Below, piece by piece: positions 49,932 through 59,068 of a DNA stretch of 64,000 bases. Origin of the DNA: CAZDDB01 sp963843285 (GTDB lineage Bacteria > Acidobacteriota > HRBIN11 > JAKEFK01); NCBI GenBank assembly GCA_963843285.1, contig CAWJJO010000017.1:124001-188000 (forward strand), written 5' to 3'. The notes under the pieces were generated by a model, which saw nothing but the letters and a program-made list of their open reading frames with translations, did not search any database and was not told where the DNA came from. The number at the start of each line of letters is the position of its first letter. Position 1 is the first letter of the stretch. The position numbers and the translations under genes were made by a program.

Positions 49932-51320
49932 ATGCAAACCGGAAATCGAATATGGCAATCATTTCTTGCCATGATGGTCGCATTGGTTCTTCTTTTCCCG
50001 AATCACATTCTGAATGCGGATGTAGTCCTGCTGCTTAGCGGCAAGCAGGTTCAATGTGAATCGGCCTGGGAAGAGGGATCGGATGTGAAATGCAAGATCG
50101 GCCAAGGAACCGTCACTCTTTCCAAGTCAGCGGTGTCCAAAATCGTGAACGAAAGCGGCACACTACAGAAACCCCGAACCAGCGATGTCGCTCCAACGCG
50201 GCCCGATGCTTCAACGCCGGATCCTTCGAATAGATTAGAACAGGCGCGCCTCTACGCGGCGGAAGGAGCCACCCGGTTTCAGAAAAAAGACTACCCTGCG
50301 GCAGCTGAGAGCTACCAAAAAGCTTATGATTTGCAAAAGAACACAGATACCATCTGGAATCTGGCAGCTGCATACTATCTTGCCGGGTATTATGAGAACG
50401 CAGAAACCTATTTCATCGAGTTCCTGGGTATTCGTCCCAAGGACACACGAGCCCTGAATGCGCTGGGACTCATATCACTCCGTAAGGGGGAGGTCGACGC
50501 CGCGGAAGATTACTGGCAGCGTTCCACTGAAATCAAACCAGATCCGGAGATTGTTCAGATGTTGGAGCATGTAAGGAATGATCCGGAAGCGCCAACCACA
50601 GCCAGGCTGAGTCCGGAGGAAATGGAGAAGACCATTGCCGGGTATGATCAGGATACGGGCACCCATTTTCACATCCGGTATGATGGCGGCACTGTCAATC
50701 CGGTTTTGCTTCGTGAGATATTGCGTTTTCTTGAAGATTCGTACGACTCGTTCAGCTCACAGCTCGACGTGGAGCCGTCGAATACCCTGGAAGTCATTCT
50801 TTATCCCAGGAAGGATTTCTTAAGCATCACGGGTGCTCCCGATTGGTCCGCCGCCTTCAATGATGGGAAAATTCATCTCCCCGTGGGGGGAATTTTGTCG
50901 ATCAACGATCGAGTGAAAGCAGTAATTACGCATGAGCTGACGCATTCTTTTCTTGACTCCAAAGCGCGCGGTTGTCCAGCCTGGTTGCAAGAAGGACTTG
51001 CTCAATATATGGAAGGAAAGCGGATCGGTTTCGAAGAGAATGAAAAACTTTCCACTTTGCTGGCTCACCAACAGCTTCCCTCGTTGAGGAAGCTCAGCGC
51101 CAGTTTTTTCAATGCCAAGAGTGAACAGGTTGCAGTTCTGTACGCCACAGCTCTGTCCTTTGTGGAATATCTCTTCAACCGTTACCGCTCTTACGAGATC
51201 AATGATTTCCTGGCAAATCTTGGCGGCGGCCAAACCCTCGGTCAGGCGTTTTTTCAAGCTTTCGGTGCTGAACTCGCGGAGGCGGAAGAGGACTGGCACC
51301 AGGCACTGACTATCTCATAG
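49932..51320 (+). CDS. Exported TPR protein with gluzincin (HExxH) peptidase domain
   Basis: 462 residues from the ATG at 49932, chosen because a signal peptide follows (SFLAMMVALVLLFPNHILNA); upstream ATGs overlap the divergent gene. Order: Sm-like strand domain (VVLLLSGKQVQCESAWEEG), TPR units at ~100-200 (YAAEGATRFQKKDYPAAAESYQKAYDL), then a peptidase-MA-like domain with HELTHSFLD and a downstream Glu in WLQEGLAQYMEG, i.e. HExxH-(n)-E zinc ligands. Expected to be a periplasmic metalloprotease. Converges with the 1,010-residue protein gene. Confidence 0.85.
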   Translation: MQTGNRIWQSFLAMMVALVLLFPNHILNADVVLLLSGKQVQCESAWEEGSDVKCKIGQGTVTLSKSAVSKIVNESGTLQKPRTSDVAPTRPDASTPDPSNRLEQARLYAAEGATRFQKKDYPAAAESYQKAYDLQKNTDTIWNLAAAYYLAGYYENAETYFIEFLGIRPKDTRALNALGLISLRKGEVDAAEDYWQRSTEIKPDPEIVQMLEHVRNDPEAPTTARLSPEEMEKTIAGYDQDTGTHFHIRYDGGTVNPVLLREILRFLEDSYDSFSSQLDVEPSNTLEVILYPRKDFLSITGAPDWSAAFNDGKIHLPVGGILSINDRVKAVITHELTHSFLDSKARGCPAWLQEGLAQYMEGKRIGFEENEKLSTLLAHQQLPSLRKLSASFFNAKSEQVAVLYATALSFVEYLFNRYRSYEINDFLANLGGGQTLGQAFFQAFGAELAEAEEDWHQALTIS

Positions 51321-51330
51321 AAGGACATGG

Positions 51331-51501
51331 TTTGCGGTTTGTAGCGCTGGCTTCTGGTCGGCAGTGCGTGCTTGTTGTGAATCGCGAATTGGCGAGAATG
51401 GCCTTGGACGATTTAGAGGACTGCCATTTGTAGCTTCACTTGAAGGCCAAGACCGTGGTTTTCCGGATCCTGCCAGCGAGGACGCTGGCGTTACAAACGG
51501 C
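51331..51501. repeat. GTTTGTA-palindrome repeat, second copy
   Basis: Left arm TTTGCGGTTTGTAGCGCTGG from 51331 and right arm GCTGGCGTTACAAACGGC (51484-51501), inverted about 130 bp apart. Same family as 30609-30687 and 60489-60562. Confidence 0.7.
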
Positions 51502-51531
51502 TAAGAATATCCTTCCAAATGTAGAAACTCC

Positions 51532-51555
51532 AGGGCGGGCATTGTTGCCCGCCCT
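51532..51555. terminator. GC-rich hairpin between convergent genes
   Basis: Perfect 10-bp stem AGGGCGGGCA/TGCCCGCCCT with loop TTGT, located 13 bp past the minus-strand gene's stop and after the plus-strand metalloprotease gene. Suited to two-way termination; no T-tract. Confidence 0.6.
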
Positions 51556-51568
51556 CCAACTAGAAGCG

Positions 51569-54500
51569 CTACTTTTTTGTAACTGTAAGCTGCACCGGCG
51601 TTGAATGAGTCAGAGCTCCGCTGGTGCCGACTACCTGGATTGTCTTCAATCCGGTCGCTGCTCCTTTCTGAACGGTAATGGTAAGCGTGCTGCTGGTTGC
51701 GGTTGCCGGATTCGGACTGAATGAGCAGGATGTTTTTGACGGCAAGCCAGAACAAGACAGATTTACAGCACCGCTAAATCCGTTTGTGCGCGTAATGGTG
51801 CATGTGCTGGTCTTGCTGGCTGACCATGGAATGCTCAAGGACGAAGGACTGCACGCAATGCTGAAATCGCCCACCGGGGCCGCAACAGTGGTGAAACTGA
51901 AGCCCGAAGTGAACGAGCCTGGGCCGCAGCCATTGTTTGCGCGGGCACGCCAGAAATAGGTTGTGCCGTTGCTCAATGCGGGTGAAACGGTCCATGTGCT
52001 GGTTGCCACATTTGCAGAACGCACGATGTTGGTGAATCCGGAATCGGTGGCAACCTGAACGTCGTAGGACGTTGCGCCGGAGACATCGCTCCAATCCAGA
52101 ACTGGAGTTGTAGCTGTTCCCGTTGCGCCGTTCGTTGGCGTCGATAGAGAAGGCGTTCCGGGCAATGTACAGCCGCCACTTACCGCAAAAATCAGATCAT
52201 CATGATCATCATACGATCCTGTGGTACAGGCAGACGGAGTTCCTTGATAACGGAACCGCGCGCGAACCGCCTGCAGGCTTCCGGAGGGTAGTGTGTAATT
52301 CGCGGATAGGATCTGCTGCCCGGTCGCCGTAGGAACGATCGTTCCGATGAGCGTCCAGGATGGATTCGTTGCATCGGCCGCATAGTACAGATCCAGCGCA
52401 TCGGCTGAAGGAGTCGTCCACACCCATACGGTGGCCTGAACCGTAGCTGTTTTTCCTGGGGCAAACGGACTGCTGTCGGTTGTAGAAACGCGGAGTTTGT
52501 CGTTCGATTCATCCGAATGAAATGATCCTGAGGTTCCGTCCGCGCACGAATTATTGATCGTGTTCGGCTGGTTTGGTTCCGGTCCCAGCGTTGCGCGTCC
52601 TATCAGCAACGTGCCGGAATCGCATCGATTGCCAACCGTTGTGCACTTGGGAGCCTTCAGCGTTGCATCATACGAAGCGACTCCCGGATTGTTGACCGTA
52701 ATGTTGATATCGATGCTGGATCCAACATTGCCCGATGTGTCGTAGGCTTTGCTGCTCAAGTTGTGCCCGCTGTTGGAAACCGTCGTTGTATCCCAGTTGA
52801 TCTGATATGGCGATGAATTATCCGATCCGATGAAAATGTTGTCCGCATAGAATTCAACAGAGGCAACTCCGATGTCGTCATTGGCATTCGCAGTCACCGG
52901 GATCGTTCCCACAACTGTGTCACCGGAATGTGGGCTGGTAATCGAAGTTGTCGGCGGCGTCACATCTCCGCCTCCGCTTCCGCAGTTGTTAAATTTGAAA
53001 GAGCCGATTCGAGTATGCCAGTTAAAACTGCCGTCCACAGCCATATACTCATCGGTATACCAGAATGTGCAATCATCTGTCGGATCGATGTTCAGACTGC
53101 TGTAATCTCCCCAGCGGCTGAGGCCCGACGTTTGCACGCCCGTTCCTGCCATCAGCGTCGCTTCACCCTGGCCGAAAGTACCGACAGGATCCGAAGCCAG
53201 GCGCCCGCTGTAACGGATCGACGGTTTTACATTATTCGCACTGCTGGCAACACTGAATCCCGCGCCGATGTTTCCGGCAGAATCCATCGCAACGCTTCCC
53301 ATCCAGCGATGATTGGTATCGGGTGAATACGTGCCTTGCTGGAATACGCTGGGTGTTGTCGTGGAACTGTTCGCGGTACGAAGCTCGTACCAGCGAACGC
53401 CCGCGATGCCGGAAGCGCTCACGCTGTGATTCACAATGAACGATTCCACTCCGGAGCGATTCCGGTACGCAAGACGGTTCATCAACCGGTCACCCAGTGA
53501 ATCCAAGGTTTGCGTTGTTCCGGGCTGGCTGATGCAAGTTCCGCCATTGCAGGCTTCCGTAAAAGCATTCACAGATAAAACGGTTGGTCCGGTGAATGTG
53601 GAGTTCGCTGAATTAGCCCAATCAATTTTCAGTTTCCAGACATTCAACGAATTGGTACCGAAGGACATCACGTATTCCGGAGCGCCGGCCGGAGCTGTCG
53701 CGGGGCCGTCCTGGTCTGCAGCAAGTAGGCCGCCATTGGGTTCATCAAAGCACTGCATCGTGTTCGCCAGACCGCTGCGCAGCTTGCTTCCCTCATGCGC
53801 GCAAACTTTCCCTCCAGTGAAGGACGCACCGTTGGCGAACATGTTGTAGGTAATGAAATAATCACCGTTCCAGACTCCCATCTTCGGATAATCATTGAAG
53901 CCGGTGCCGAATGAATAGGAAAAGCGGTTGTAACTTCCGGTCGGATCGCCGGTTGTGGATACAGCAACACACTGCAAATAAGGTTGAGAGGAGACTGCAA
54001 ACTGACTGATGATCCAGCGATCGTTGAACTGATCATAAATCACCGTAGGATCGCCGCTATTCGATGTCTGGCATTGGCCGCCAAAGCCGCTCCAGAGCGT
54101 ATTGATTGCAACCGGACCATAAAGCACGGCGCCGCTAAACTTGTTAAACACAGCAAAAGAAAGATTCACGGTCTGGACATAATGAGATGGTCCGATATCG
54201 CCGTTCGTATCCGGCGGTGCAACATTCACCGTATGGGTCCCCTGCGGGCCAACAAAGCCTTGTCCAATGCCTTCCAGATTTTTCATGGTTACCGGAATAT
54301 TCGGACCTGTTCCGATGGATGTCTGCAAACCAGGATCTAATCCGCCCGTAACAGGTTGGTTCGGATCGCGTGGCCGGGGAGGAAGCGGTTTGTTGGGCAC
54401 GACTCTTTTGACACCCGCGGAAACAAGAATTGGAGGAATATCACGAAGACGCGGTGAAACATCATGCTTCACCAGTTTGATGACCTGAGCGCCGCGTTTC

Positions 54501-54601
54501 ACCGGAACATTCTTTTCCGGCGATTCAGCATAACCCGCCATGCCAATGAAACAGAGGAACAAAATTTGCGCTGTGAATATTCGTAAGGTTGGCTTGTTCA
54601 T
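51569..54601 (-). CDS. Large secreted multi-domain beta protein (Ig-like and FN3-like repeats)
   Basis: 1,010 residues with a signal peptide (FLCFIGMAGYAES). Residues ~110-560 form a large domain starting VAPPDTNGDIGPSHYVQTVNLSFAVF, common in exported Acidobacteriota proteins, probably a propeller. Next come an Ig-like domain (~565-650; TSITSPHSGDTVVGTIPVTANANDDIGVASVEFYAD), a jelly-roll-like segment, an FN3-like unit (PVLDWSDVSGATSYDVQVATDS) and a C-terminal Ig-like unit (FSIACSPSSLSIPWSASKTST). No catalytic motif. Likely surface or secreted adhesin-like protein; monocistronic, with a 358-bp upstream gap. Confidence 0.85.
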   Translation of the reverse strand: MNKPTLRIFTAQILFLCFIGMAGYAESPEKNVPVKRGAQVIKLVKHDVSPRLRDIPPILVSAGVKRVVPNKPLPPRPRDPNQPVTGGLDPGLQTSIGTGPNIPVTMKNLEGIGQGFVGPQGTHTVNVAPPDTNGDIGPSHYVQTVNLSFAVFNKFSGAVLYGPVAINTLWSGFGGQCQTSNSGDPTVIYDQFNDRWIISQFAVSSQPYLQCVAVSTTGDPTGSYNRFSYSFGTGFNDYPKMGVWNGDYFITYNMFANGASFTGGKVCAHEGSKLRSGLANTMQCFDEPNGGLLAADQDGPATAPAGAPEYVMSFGTNSLNVWKLKIDWANSANSTFTGPTVLSVNAFTEACNGGTCISQPGTTQTLDSLGDRLMNRLAYRNRSGVESFIVNHSVSASGIAGVRWYELRTANSSTTTPSVFQQGTYSPDTNHRWMGSVAMDSAGNIGAGFSVASSANNVKPSIRYSGRLASDPVGTFGQGEATLMAGTGVQTSGLSRWGDYSSLNIDPTDDCTFWYTDEYMAVDGSFNWHTRIGSFKFNNCGSGGGDVTPPTTSITSPHSGDTVVGTIPVTANANDDIGVASVEFYADNIFIGSDNSSPYQINWDTTTVSNSGHNLSSKAYDTSGNVGSSIDINITVNNPGVASYDATLKAPKCTTVGNRCDSGTLLIGRATLGPEPNQPNTINNSCADGTSGSFHSDESNDKLRVSTTDSSPFAPGKTATVQATVWVWTTPSADALDLYYAADATNPSWTLIGTIVPTATGQQILSANYTLPSGSLQAVRARFRYQGTPSACTTGSYDDHDDLIFAVSGGCTLPGTPSLSTPTNGATGTATTPVLDWSDVSGATSYDVQVATDSGFTNIVRSANVATSTWTVSPALSNGTTYFWRARANNGCGPGSFTSGFSFTTVAAPVGDFSIACSPSSLSIPWSASKTSTCTITRTNGFSGAVNLSCSGLPSKTSCSFSPNPATATSSTLTITVQKGAATGLKTIQVVGTSGALTHSTPVQLTVTKK

Positions 54602-54960
54602 GACACCTCCCGATCCAAATGTTTCATTCTATTTCGAAACGTGTTTTGCCACAAATGGATCCACCACAAGGAGTCAAAGTGCACAAAGAAGAAAGTATTT
54701 TCCTAACTTTGTGTTCTTTGTGCCTTTGTGGTGAATAGCCGCTTGCCGATTCCGAGCAGGTGAAAGCTCGCTCCCAGCAGATCTCCTTCTTCCTCAACCC
54801 GGCGTGCATTTTGATTACAAGCTCATACATTCTGCCCTTCTCTTGAATCCAATCTTCCACCTGATGTTGAAGACACTTGCGGTAACCTCATACTATTGGT
54901 ACAGAAAATAAAAAATCAAATGAGTGACGAAATCATCCGTCATTACATACGGTTAGGGTC
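54602..54960. other. Intergenic region with CACAAAGG repeat; no gene supported
   Basis: Contains the inverted repeat at 54663-54732 and the upstream region of the minus-strand secreted protein. Open frames here are short and read through repeat sequence; I found no family match in six frames. Confidence 0.4.
54663..54732. repeat. CACAAAGG-family inverted repeat
   Basis: ACCACAAGG (54663-54671) and TGCCTTTGTGGT (54721-54732) are inverted arms with CACAAAG and its complement inside. Same family as 22604-22727 and 19350-19376. Confidence 0.65.
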
Positions 54961-56304
54961 TCAGAGGCGGTCGGGCATATCCGCGACAACATAGGACATG
55001 ACGGCCATCGCGGCCACGCAGGCGGCGAGCTCCTGCGGGTTGACCTTGTCGAAGGTGTCGGCTTGCGTATGGTGTATGTCGAAGTAACGGGAAGTGTCCA
55101 CATCCAGGGATGCGCCCATCACACCTTCGCGCATCATGGGTTCGATATCGACGGCGTCTCCGTCTTGCGCGATGTAGTCCGCGCCGATCCCGCTTAGAAG
55201 TTTGGCGATCTCGATGAAATCAGCGCGCGCCTGTGATGTGGCCTGCTTCGAGAGGCCGAAGCCTAATGGACGGAAAACGCCGAAGTCGGACTCGATTGCC
55301 AAAACATGATTGGCGAGTTCCGTTTTGTGGGCATCGCGATACCCTCTCCCGCCTCGCACACCATTCTCTTCGTTTGTGAAAAGAACGGCACGGATCGTTC
55401 GGCGCGGTCTAAGTCCCAGCGTTTTGAGAAGTCGCACAGTTTCCCAGGAAACGATGCAACCGCCTCCGTCATCATGCGCACCTGAGCCTACGTCCCAGGA
55501 GTCGATATGTCCCCCGATGAGAACTACCTCTTCCGGCTTCTCAGAGCCCTGTATTTCGCCAACAACATTGGCCGATTCGGCGTCCGGAAGAAACTTTGCG
55601 TTCATCATGAGCTGAAGTTGCAGTTGTTCACCGCGCTCCTGCATGCGCTGAAGAAACTCCGCGCATTCGATGGTAATTGTTGCAGCAGGGATCTTCGGTT
55701 GGTCTTCCAGGTATTCAAGCGATCCTGCGTGCAGTGTCTGCAGACTTACCGGTGTGATCGAACGCACGATTGCAGCCACCGCGCCGCGCATCGCTGCTCG
55801 CGACGGCCCGTGGATGCGGTACGGCACGGTTGCCGAATAGTTCGTGAAGGGCGCATTATAGACAACGATTTTCCCGCGCGTCTTTTCGCCCAGCGCATCG
55901 AGTTCATCGAAGCTGCGTACAACCAACGCGTCCGCGGTGATGCCTCCGGACGGCGTACCGATGCTGTTGCCCAAACCCAGCATGCTGAGTTTTTGGCGGA
56001 CCGGTGACACGACTTCCAGGCTTTCCTCACCGCGCACCCAGTGCGGCACCATCACTTTCTCGGTGCGTACGTTGTCCAGCCCGTCGCGTTTCATCTCCGT
56101 GACGGCCCATTCAATTGCGTGCTCAAGCGACTCCGAGCCGCAGAGGCGATTGCCAATGCGATCGGTCAACCATTCGAGTCGATGATAAGCCATATCGCTA
56201 ACGAGCGCCGTGCCAATGATGCGAGCACTGCAATCGCGGTAATCCTCGATCTTCACTCGCGATGGTGGAAGCCGTGTAACTACAACGTTTTCGTTAGACT
56301 TCAT
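54961..56304 (-). CDS. M28 family zinc aminopeptidase with PA domain
   Basis: 447 residues. Zinc ligands of clan MH are visible: His in GGHIDSWDVG, Asp in GAHDDGGG, Glu pair in FTNEENG, acidic residue in AIESDFG and His in DIHHTQADT. Residues ~130-230 look like the PA (protease-associated) insert. No signal peptide at this start, so it may be cytoplasmic. Nineteen base pairs downstream of the EamA exporter gene on the same strand, suggesting a peptide-cleaving and amino-acid-export unit. Confidence 0.9.
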   Translation of the reverse strand: MKSNENVVVTRLPPSRVKIEDYRDCSARIIGTALVSDMAYHRLEWLTDRIGNRLCGSESLEHAIEWAVTEMKRDGLDNVRTEKVMVPHWVRGEESLEVVSPVRQKLSMLGLGNSIGTPSGGITADALVVRSFDELDALGEKTRGKIVVYNAPFTNYSATVPYRIHGPSRAAMRGAVAAIVRSITPVSLQTLHAGSLEYLEDQPKIPAATITIECAEFLQRMQERGEQLQLQLMMNAKFLPDAESANVVGEIQGSEKPEEVVLIGGHIDSWDVGSGAHDDGGGCIVSWETVRLLKTLGLRPRRTIRAVLFTNEENGVRGGRGYRDAHKTELANHVLAIESDFGVFRPLGFGLSKQATSQARADFIEIAKLLSGIGADYIAQDGDAVDIEPMMREGVMGASLDVDTSRYFDIHHTQADTFDKVNPQELAACVAAMAVMSYVVADMPDRL

Positions 56305-56323
56305 ATTTTTGTTATGTCTCCCT

Positions 56324-57211
56324 TTAGGCTAAAGCATCACGCTCTCTATGCAATGCAACACCACATGCTACCAGCAAAATGCCGACTATTTCCAAAACGG
56401 ATGGCACCTGGTGTAAGACAACAGCTCCAATCACGACCGCGAATGATGGTAGTAATGATAGAAGCAGAGAGAATGTAGCGCGCGGCAATCTTGCCATGGC
56501 CAGTTGATCGCAGACGTAAGGAATAACTGACGAACAAATTCCAACGCCGATTCCAGCCAACAATAGATGCGGCTGCCGAAACGCAGGAAGCGCGCCGCGG
56601 AGTCCCAGCGGGATTACCGTGATCAACGCAATCAGCATCGCGACTCCCAGACGATCAATTCCTTCGGCGCCGCCATCTTGCGCAATTCGATGGCCCAGTA
56701 TGATGTACAGCATGAAGAAGGCGCAATTGGCAAAGGCAAACAGATAACCGATCGGTTCGCCGCCGAAGCGGACCCCTGTCAGGATCCAACCACCGCACGC
56801 CGCAAACGCCAGAGCGGCGATATTGCGCCGTGTCCGCACGCCGAAAGCTGCCAGCAGAATTGGCCCGATAAATTCGATTGCGCTTACGGTGCTCAACGGC
56901 AGTCGCGAGATTGCCTGATAGAAGCAGACGTTCATGACGCCAAGCACGACACCCAGGCACAGCAAAGTGTTTCGTTGTGCCGGTGATTGCCTGGATAGAG
57001 TCTTCCATGGGCGACGCCAGAGCGCAAAGGCAGCAGCCGCGCTCGCGATTCGGAGCCAGGCCACCCCTAGCACGGACAGATGTGCAAACAGCAGTACGGC
57101 AAAAGCCGGCCCGAGATAATGAAATACGGCGCTGATAAAAAAGAATACGTGCGGCGGTATTACCGTCTTTGCGTCCGGAAGAACTGAAGAATCACGTATC
57201 ATGGATTGCAT
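56324..57211 (-). CDS. EamA-family exporter (RhtA-like)
   Basis: About 295 residues with ten helices in two EamA repeats. ISRLPLSTVSAIEFIGPILLAAFG and the second-half PYVCDQLAMARLPRATFSLLLSLLPSFAVVIG match the RhtA group that exports threonine, homoserine and similar amino acids. The frame is open to 57247, but ATGs at 57211 and 57202 leave room for a promoter and operator, so 57211 was chosen. It diverges from an Lrp-family regulator, a common arrangement for amino-acid exporters. Confidence 0.88.
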   Translation of the reverse strand: MQSMIRDSSVLPDAKTVIPPHVFFFISAVFHYLGPAFAVLLFAHLSVLGVAWLRIASAAAAFALWRRPWKTLSRQSPAQRNTLLCLGVVLGVMNVCFYQAISRLPLSTVSAIEFIGPILLAAFGVRTRRNIAALAFAACGGWILTGVRFGGEPIGYLFAFANCAFFMLYIILGHRIAQDGGAEGIDRLGVAMLIALITVIPLGLRGALPAFRQPHLLLAGIGVGICSSVIPYVCDQLAMARLPRATFSLLLSLLPSFAVVIGAVVLHQVPSVLEIVGILLVACGVALHRERDALA

Positions 57212-57213
57212 TT

Positions 57214-57234
57214 GTTTATGATATGATCTAAAAC
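57214..57234. promoter_or_regulatory. Imperfect 21-bp dyad in the EamA/Lrp divergent gap
   Basis: GTTTATGATATGATCTAAAAC has partly complementary halves (GTTT..GAT and ATC..AAAC), AT-rich centre, placed between the exporter start and the regulator start. Position and shape fit an Lrp/AsnC-type operator; no binding evidence. Confidence 0.35.
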
Positions 57235-57273
57235 GATAAAGATACATGGCAATACTAAGGTATATGGAGTAAA

Positions 57274-57786
57274 GTGACTAAAGATTTAAGTAAAAAGCAG
57301 ATATTTGCTTACAAACCTACGGAAGAGGTATCTGACGCCGTCAACATCCGTATATTGAGGGAACTGCAAAAGGATCCGCGAATCACCATGGCGAGGCTTG
57401 GCCGTCGCGTCGGTCTTTCCCCGCCGGCCGTAACGGAGCGTGTTCGGCGCCTGGAGGAAAGCGGCGTCATCCGGGGTTATTACCTGGAAATCAATCCATC
57501 CGCGCTTGGGTTGCCGATTGCAGCATATGTGCGCATTCGCCCGAACCCTGGGCAGCTACCGAAGATCGCCGAGCTTGCGCGAAGTATTCCGGAGGTTGTG
57601 GAATGCCACCGCGTAACGGGAGAGGATTGCTTCATCTTGAAAGTGTATCTACCGAGCCTCGATCAACTGGATCGGATTCTGGATAGCTTTCTCGCGCACG
57701 GCACTACAACCACATCACTGATTCAGTCGTCTCCTGTCCCTCTGCGCCCGCCACCATTGCCGGAAGATACCAGACGCGAAAGATGA
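57274..57786 (+). CDS. Lrp/AsnC family transcriptional regulator
   Basis: 170 residues from a GTG. The N-terminal HTH reads NIRILRELQKDPRITMARLGRRVGLSPPAVTERVRRLEESGVIRGYY; the C-terminal RAM effector domain (residues ~75-145) includes VECHRVTGEDCFILKVYLPSLDQLDRIL. A 15-residue lead precedes the HTH. Likely senses an amino acid and controls the divergent EamA exporter and M28 peptidase genes. Confidence 0.92.
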   Translation: MTKDLSKKQIFAYKPTEEVSDAVNIRILRELQKDPRITMARLGRRVGLSPPAVTERVRRLEESGVIRGYYLEINPSALGLPIAAYVRIRPNPGQLPKIAELARSIPEVVECHRVTGEDCFILKVYLPSLDQLDRILDSFLAHGTTTTSLIQSSPVPLRPPPLPEDTRRER

Positions 57787-57812
57787 ATGAATTCGAAAAT
57801 TAGGAGATAGCT

Positions 57813-58925
57813 ATGAAAACGATTCTGGTTTGCATCTTGATTCTGATTTTTCCATTCAGTGTAACGCTCGCCAAAAATAATTACAAAGGAACGGCTTCTG
57901 GAGAATTGCAAGTGAATGGGAAGAAAGTGGAACTTCAGTATTCATACGCCGTGATGAAGGGAAGCAAATTGAGTGTGATTCTTTCCGACCGGCCGGTCCC
58001 CATGGAAGCGCTCGGTAACTACAAAATGCTGGTTCGTCTTGCGGGTGACGGCCAAATCAGAGCGGTTGAAGTTGTGCTTGACTCAAATAAAAAGGCTGCT
58101 GAAGTATTCTTCTTTGATGATAGGCTGCCCCCTGAGTTGTCCGTGAAAGAACCCGGACCCTTCAGTCCCAAGAAAGTAGATGACAAAATTGTTACGGGGA
58201 AACTCGTAATGAATGATTCAGAATATTCTTTTGGCTACAGCGCGGATTTTTCTGCCCCTGTTTTCCACCCCGCAGTAACTCCCGGCAGCTCTGTGGATTC
58301 CAGTATGAGCGCTCAGGACCAGGCAAAAACCGGATTAAAAAACGCAGGGCTCGATTTTGACGAAGCTACTTTCACCCGGAAAGTGCAGGCCGGCGATGCC
58401 GGCGCGGTTCAGCTCTTTTTGCAAGCTGGAATGCCTCCCATGGTTCGCGGTAAATCAGCTCTCTGGACGGCCATTGACTTTAAACATGTGGAGGTAGCCA
58501 AAACGCTGATTGAAGCCGGCGCGGATGTGAATGAGCCGGGAGACTATGGACAATCGATGTTGATGCGGGCCTGCGACATGAAAGATCTTTCACTCGTGGA
58601 GCTGTTGATTCAAGCCGGAGCTGATGTGAACCGGCTGAATGATTATGGAATTGGACCTCTAGCGTCTTCTGCTGAACAGGGAAGTAAGGAAATTGTAGAA
58701 CTGTTGCTTCGCTTCGGCGCGGATGTGAACGCGCGAAACACCTCGGGAGGAACGGCCCTGCAGGTCGCCGTTTTGCGTGGTTATACTGATATCGTAAAAA
58801 TATTGATCGATGCCGGCGCGGATGTCCAACGGGATCGCAAGGAACTGCTGGAGATAGCGCGTAACGAAAAGCATCCCGAAGTTGAAAAACTGATCCGCGA
58901 AGCCCCTGCTCGTCCGAAGAAGTGA
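57813..58925 (+). CDS. Exported ankyrin-repeat protein
   Basis: 370 residues. Signal peptide MKTILVCILILIFPFSVTLA, then a ~130-residue beta-rich domain of unknown type (YKGTASGELQVNGKKVELQYSYAV). Residues ~215-350 hold four ankyrin repeats, each with the LIEAGADVN-type turn: AKTLIEAGADVNEPG, VELLIQAGADVNRLN, VELLLRFGADVNARN and VKILIDAGADVQRD. Likely periplasmic protein-binding scaffold. Starts 26 bp after the Lrp gene. A toxin remnant begins 9 bp after its stop. Confidence 0.85.
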   Translation: MKTILVCILILIFPFSVTLAKNNYKGTASGELQVNGKKVELQYSYAVMKGSKLSVILSDRPVPMEALGNYKMLVRLAGDGQIRAVEVVLDSNKKAAEVFFFDDRLPPELSVKEPGPFSPKKVDDKIVTGKLVMNDSEYSFGYSADFSAPVFHPAVTPGSSVDSSMSAQDQAKTGLKNAGLDFDEATFTRKVQAGDAGAVQLFLQAGMPPMVRGKSALWTAIDFKHVEVAKTLIEAGADVNEPGDYGQSMLMRACDMKDLSLVELLIQAGADVNRLNDYGIGPLASSAEQGSKEIVELLLRFGADVNARNTSGGTALQVAVLRGYTDIVKILIDAGADVQRDRKELLEIARNEKHPEVEKLIREAPARPKK

Positions 58926-58934
58926 TCCAACTAA

Positions 58935-59068
58935 CACGTCAGCAAAATCCTCTGGCGGGTGGGCATACCGGTAGTCATAACAAAAAGGACTTTGGAAAGG
59001 CCCGACAATTTGGAATCCGCGTGGCCACTCCGAAAGAATTCCTGCGAGAAATTGGAGAAATAAGATGA
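58935..59068 (+). pseudogene. PIN-domain toxin C-terminal remnant
   Basis: Directly after an in-frame stop the sequence reads HVSKILWRVGIPVVIT, and one base short at an A5 run (58982-58986) it goes on as KKDFGKARQFGIRVATPKEFLR to a TGA at 59066-59068. The pattern IPVVIT-x(0-1)-KDF...GI-x-V-x-TPKEFL is the C-terminal end of PIN-family toxins. The catalytic N-terminal two-thirds is gone. The stop overlaps the antitoxin start (ATGA), as in an intact toxin-antitoxin operon. Confidence 0.6.

Noticed and set aside
54624..54860. 78-codon minus-strand ORF in the gap before 54961
   Set aside because: Half of it is CACAAAGG repeat sequence, and the other half has no recognised family.
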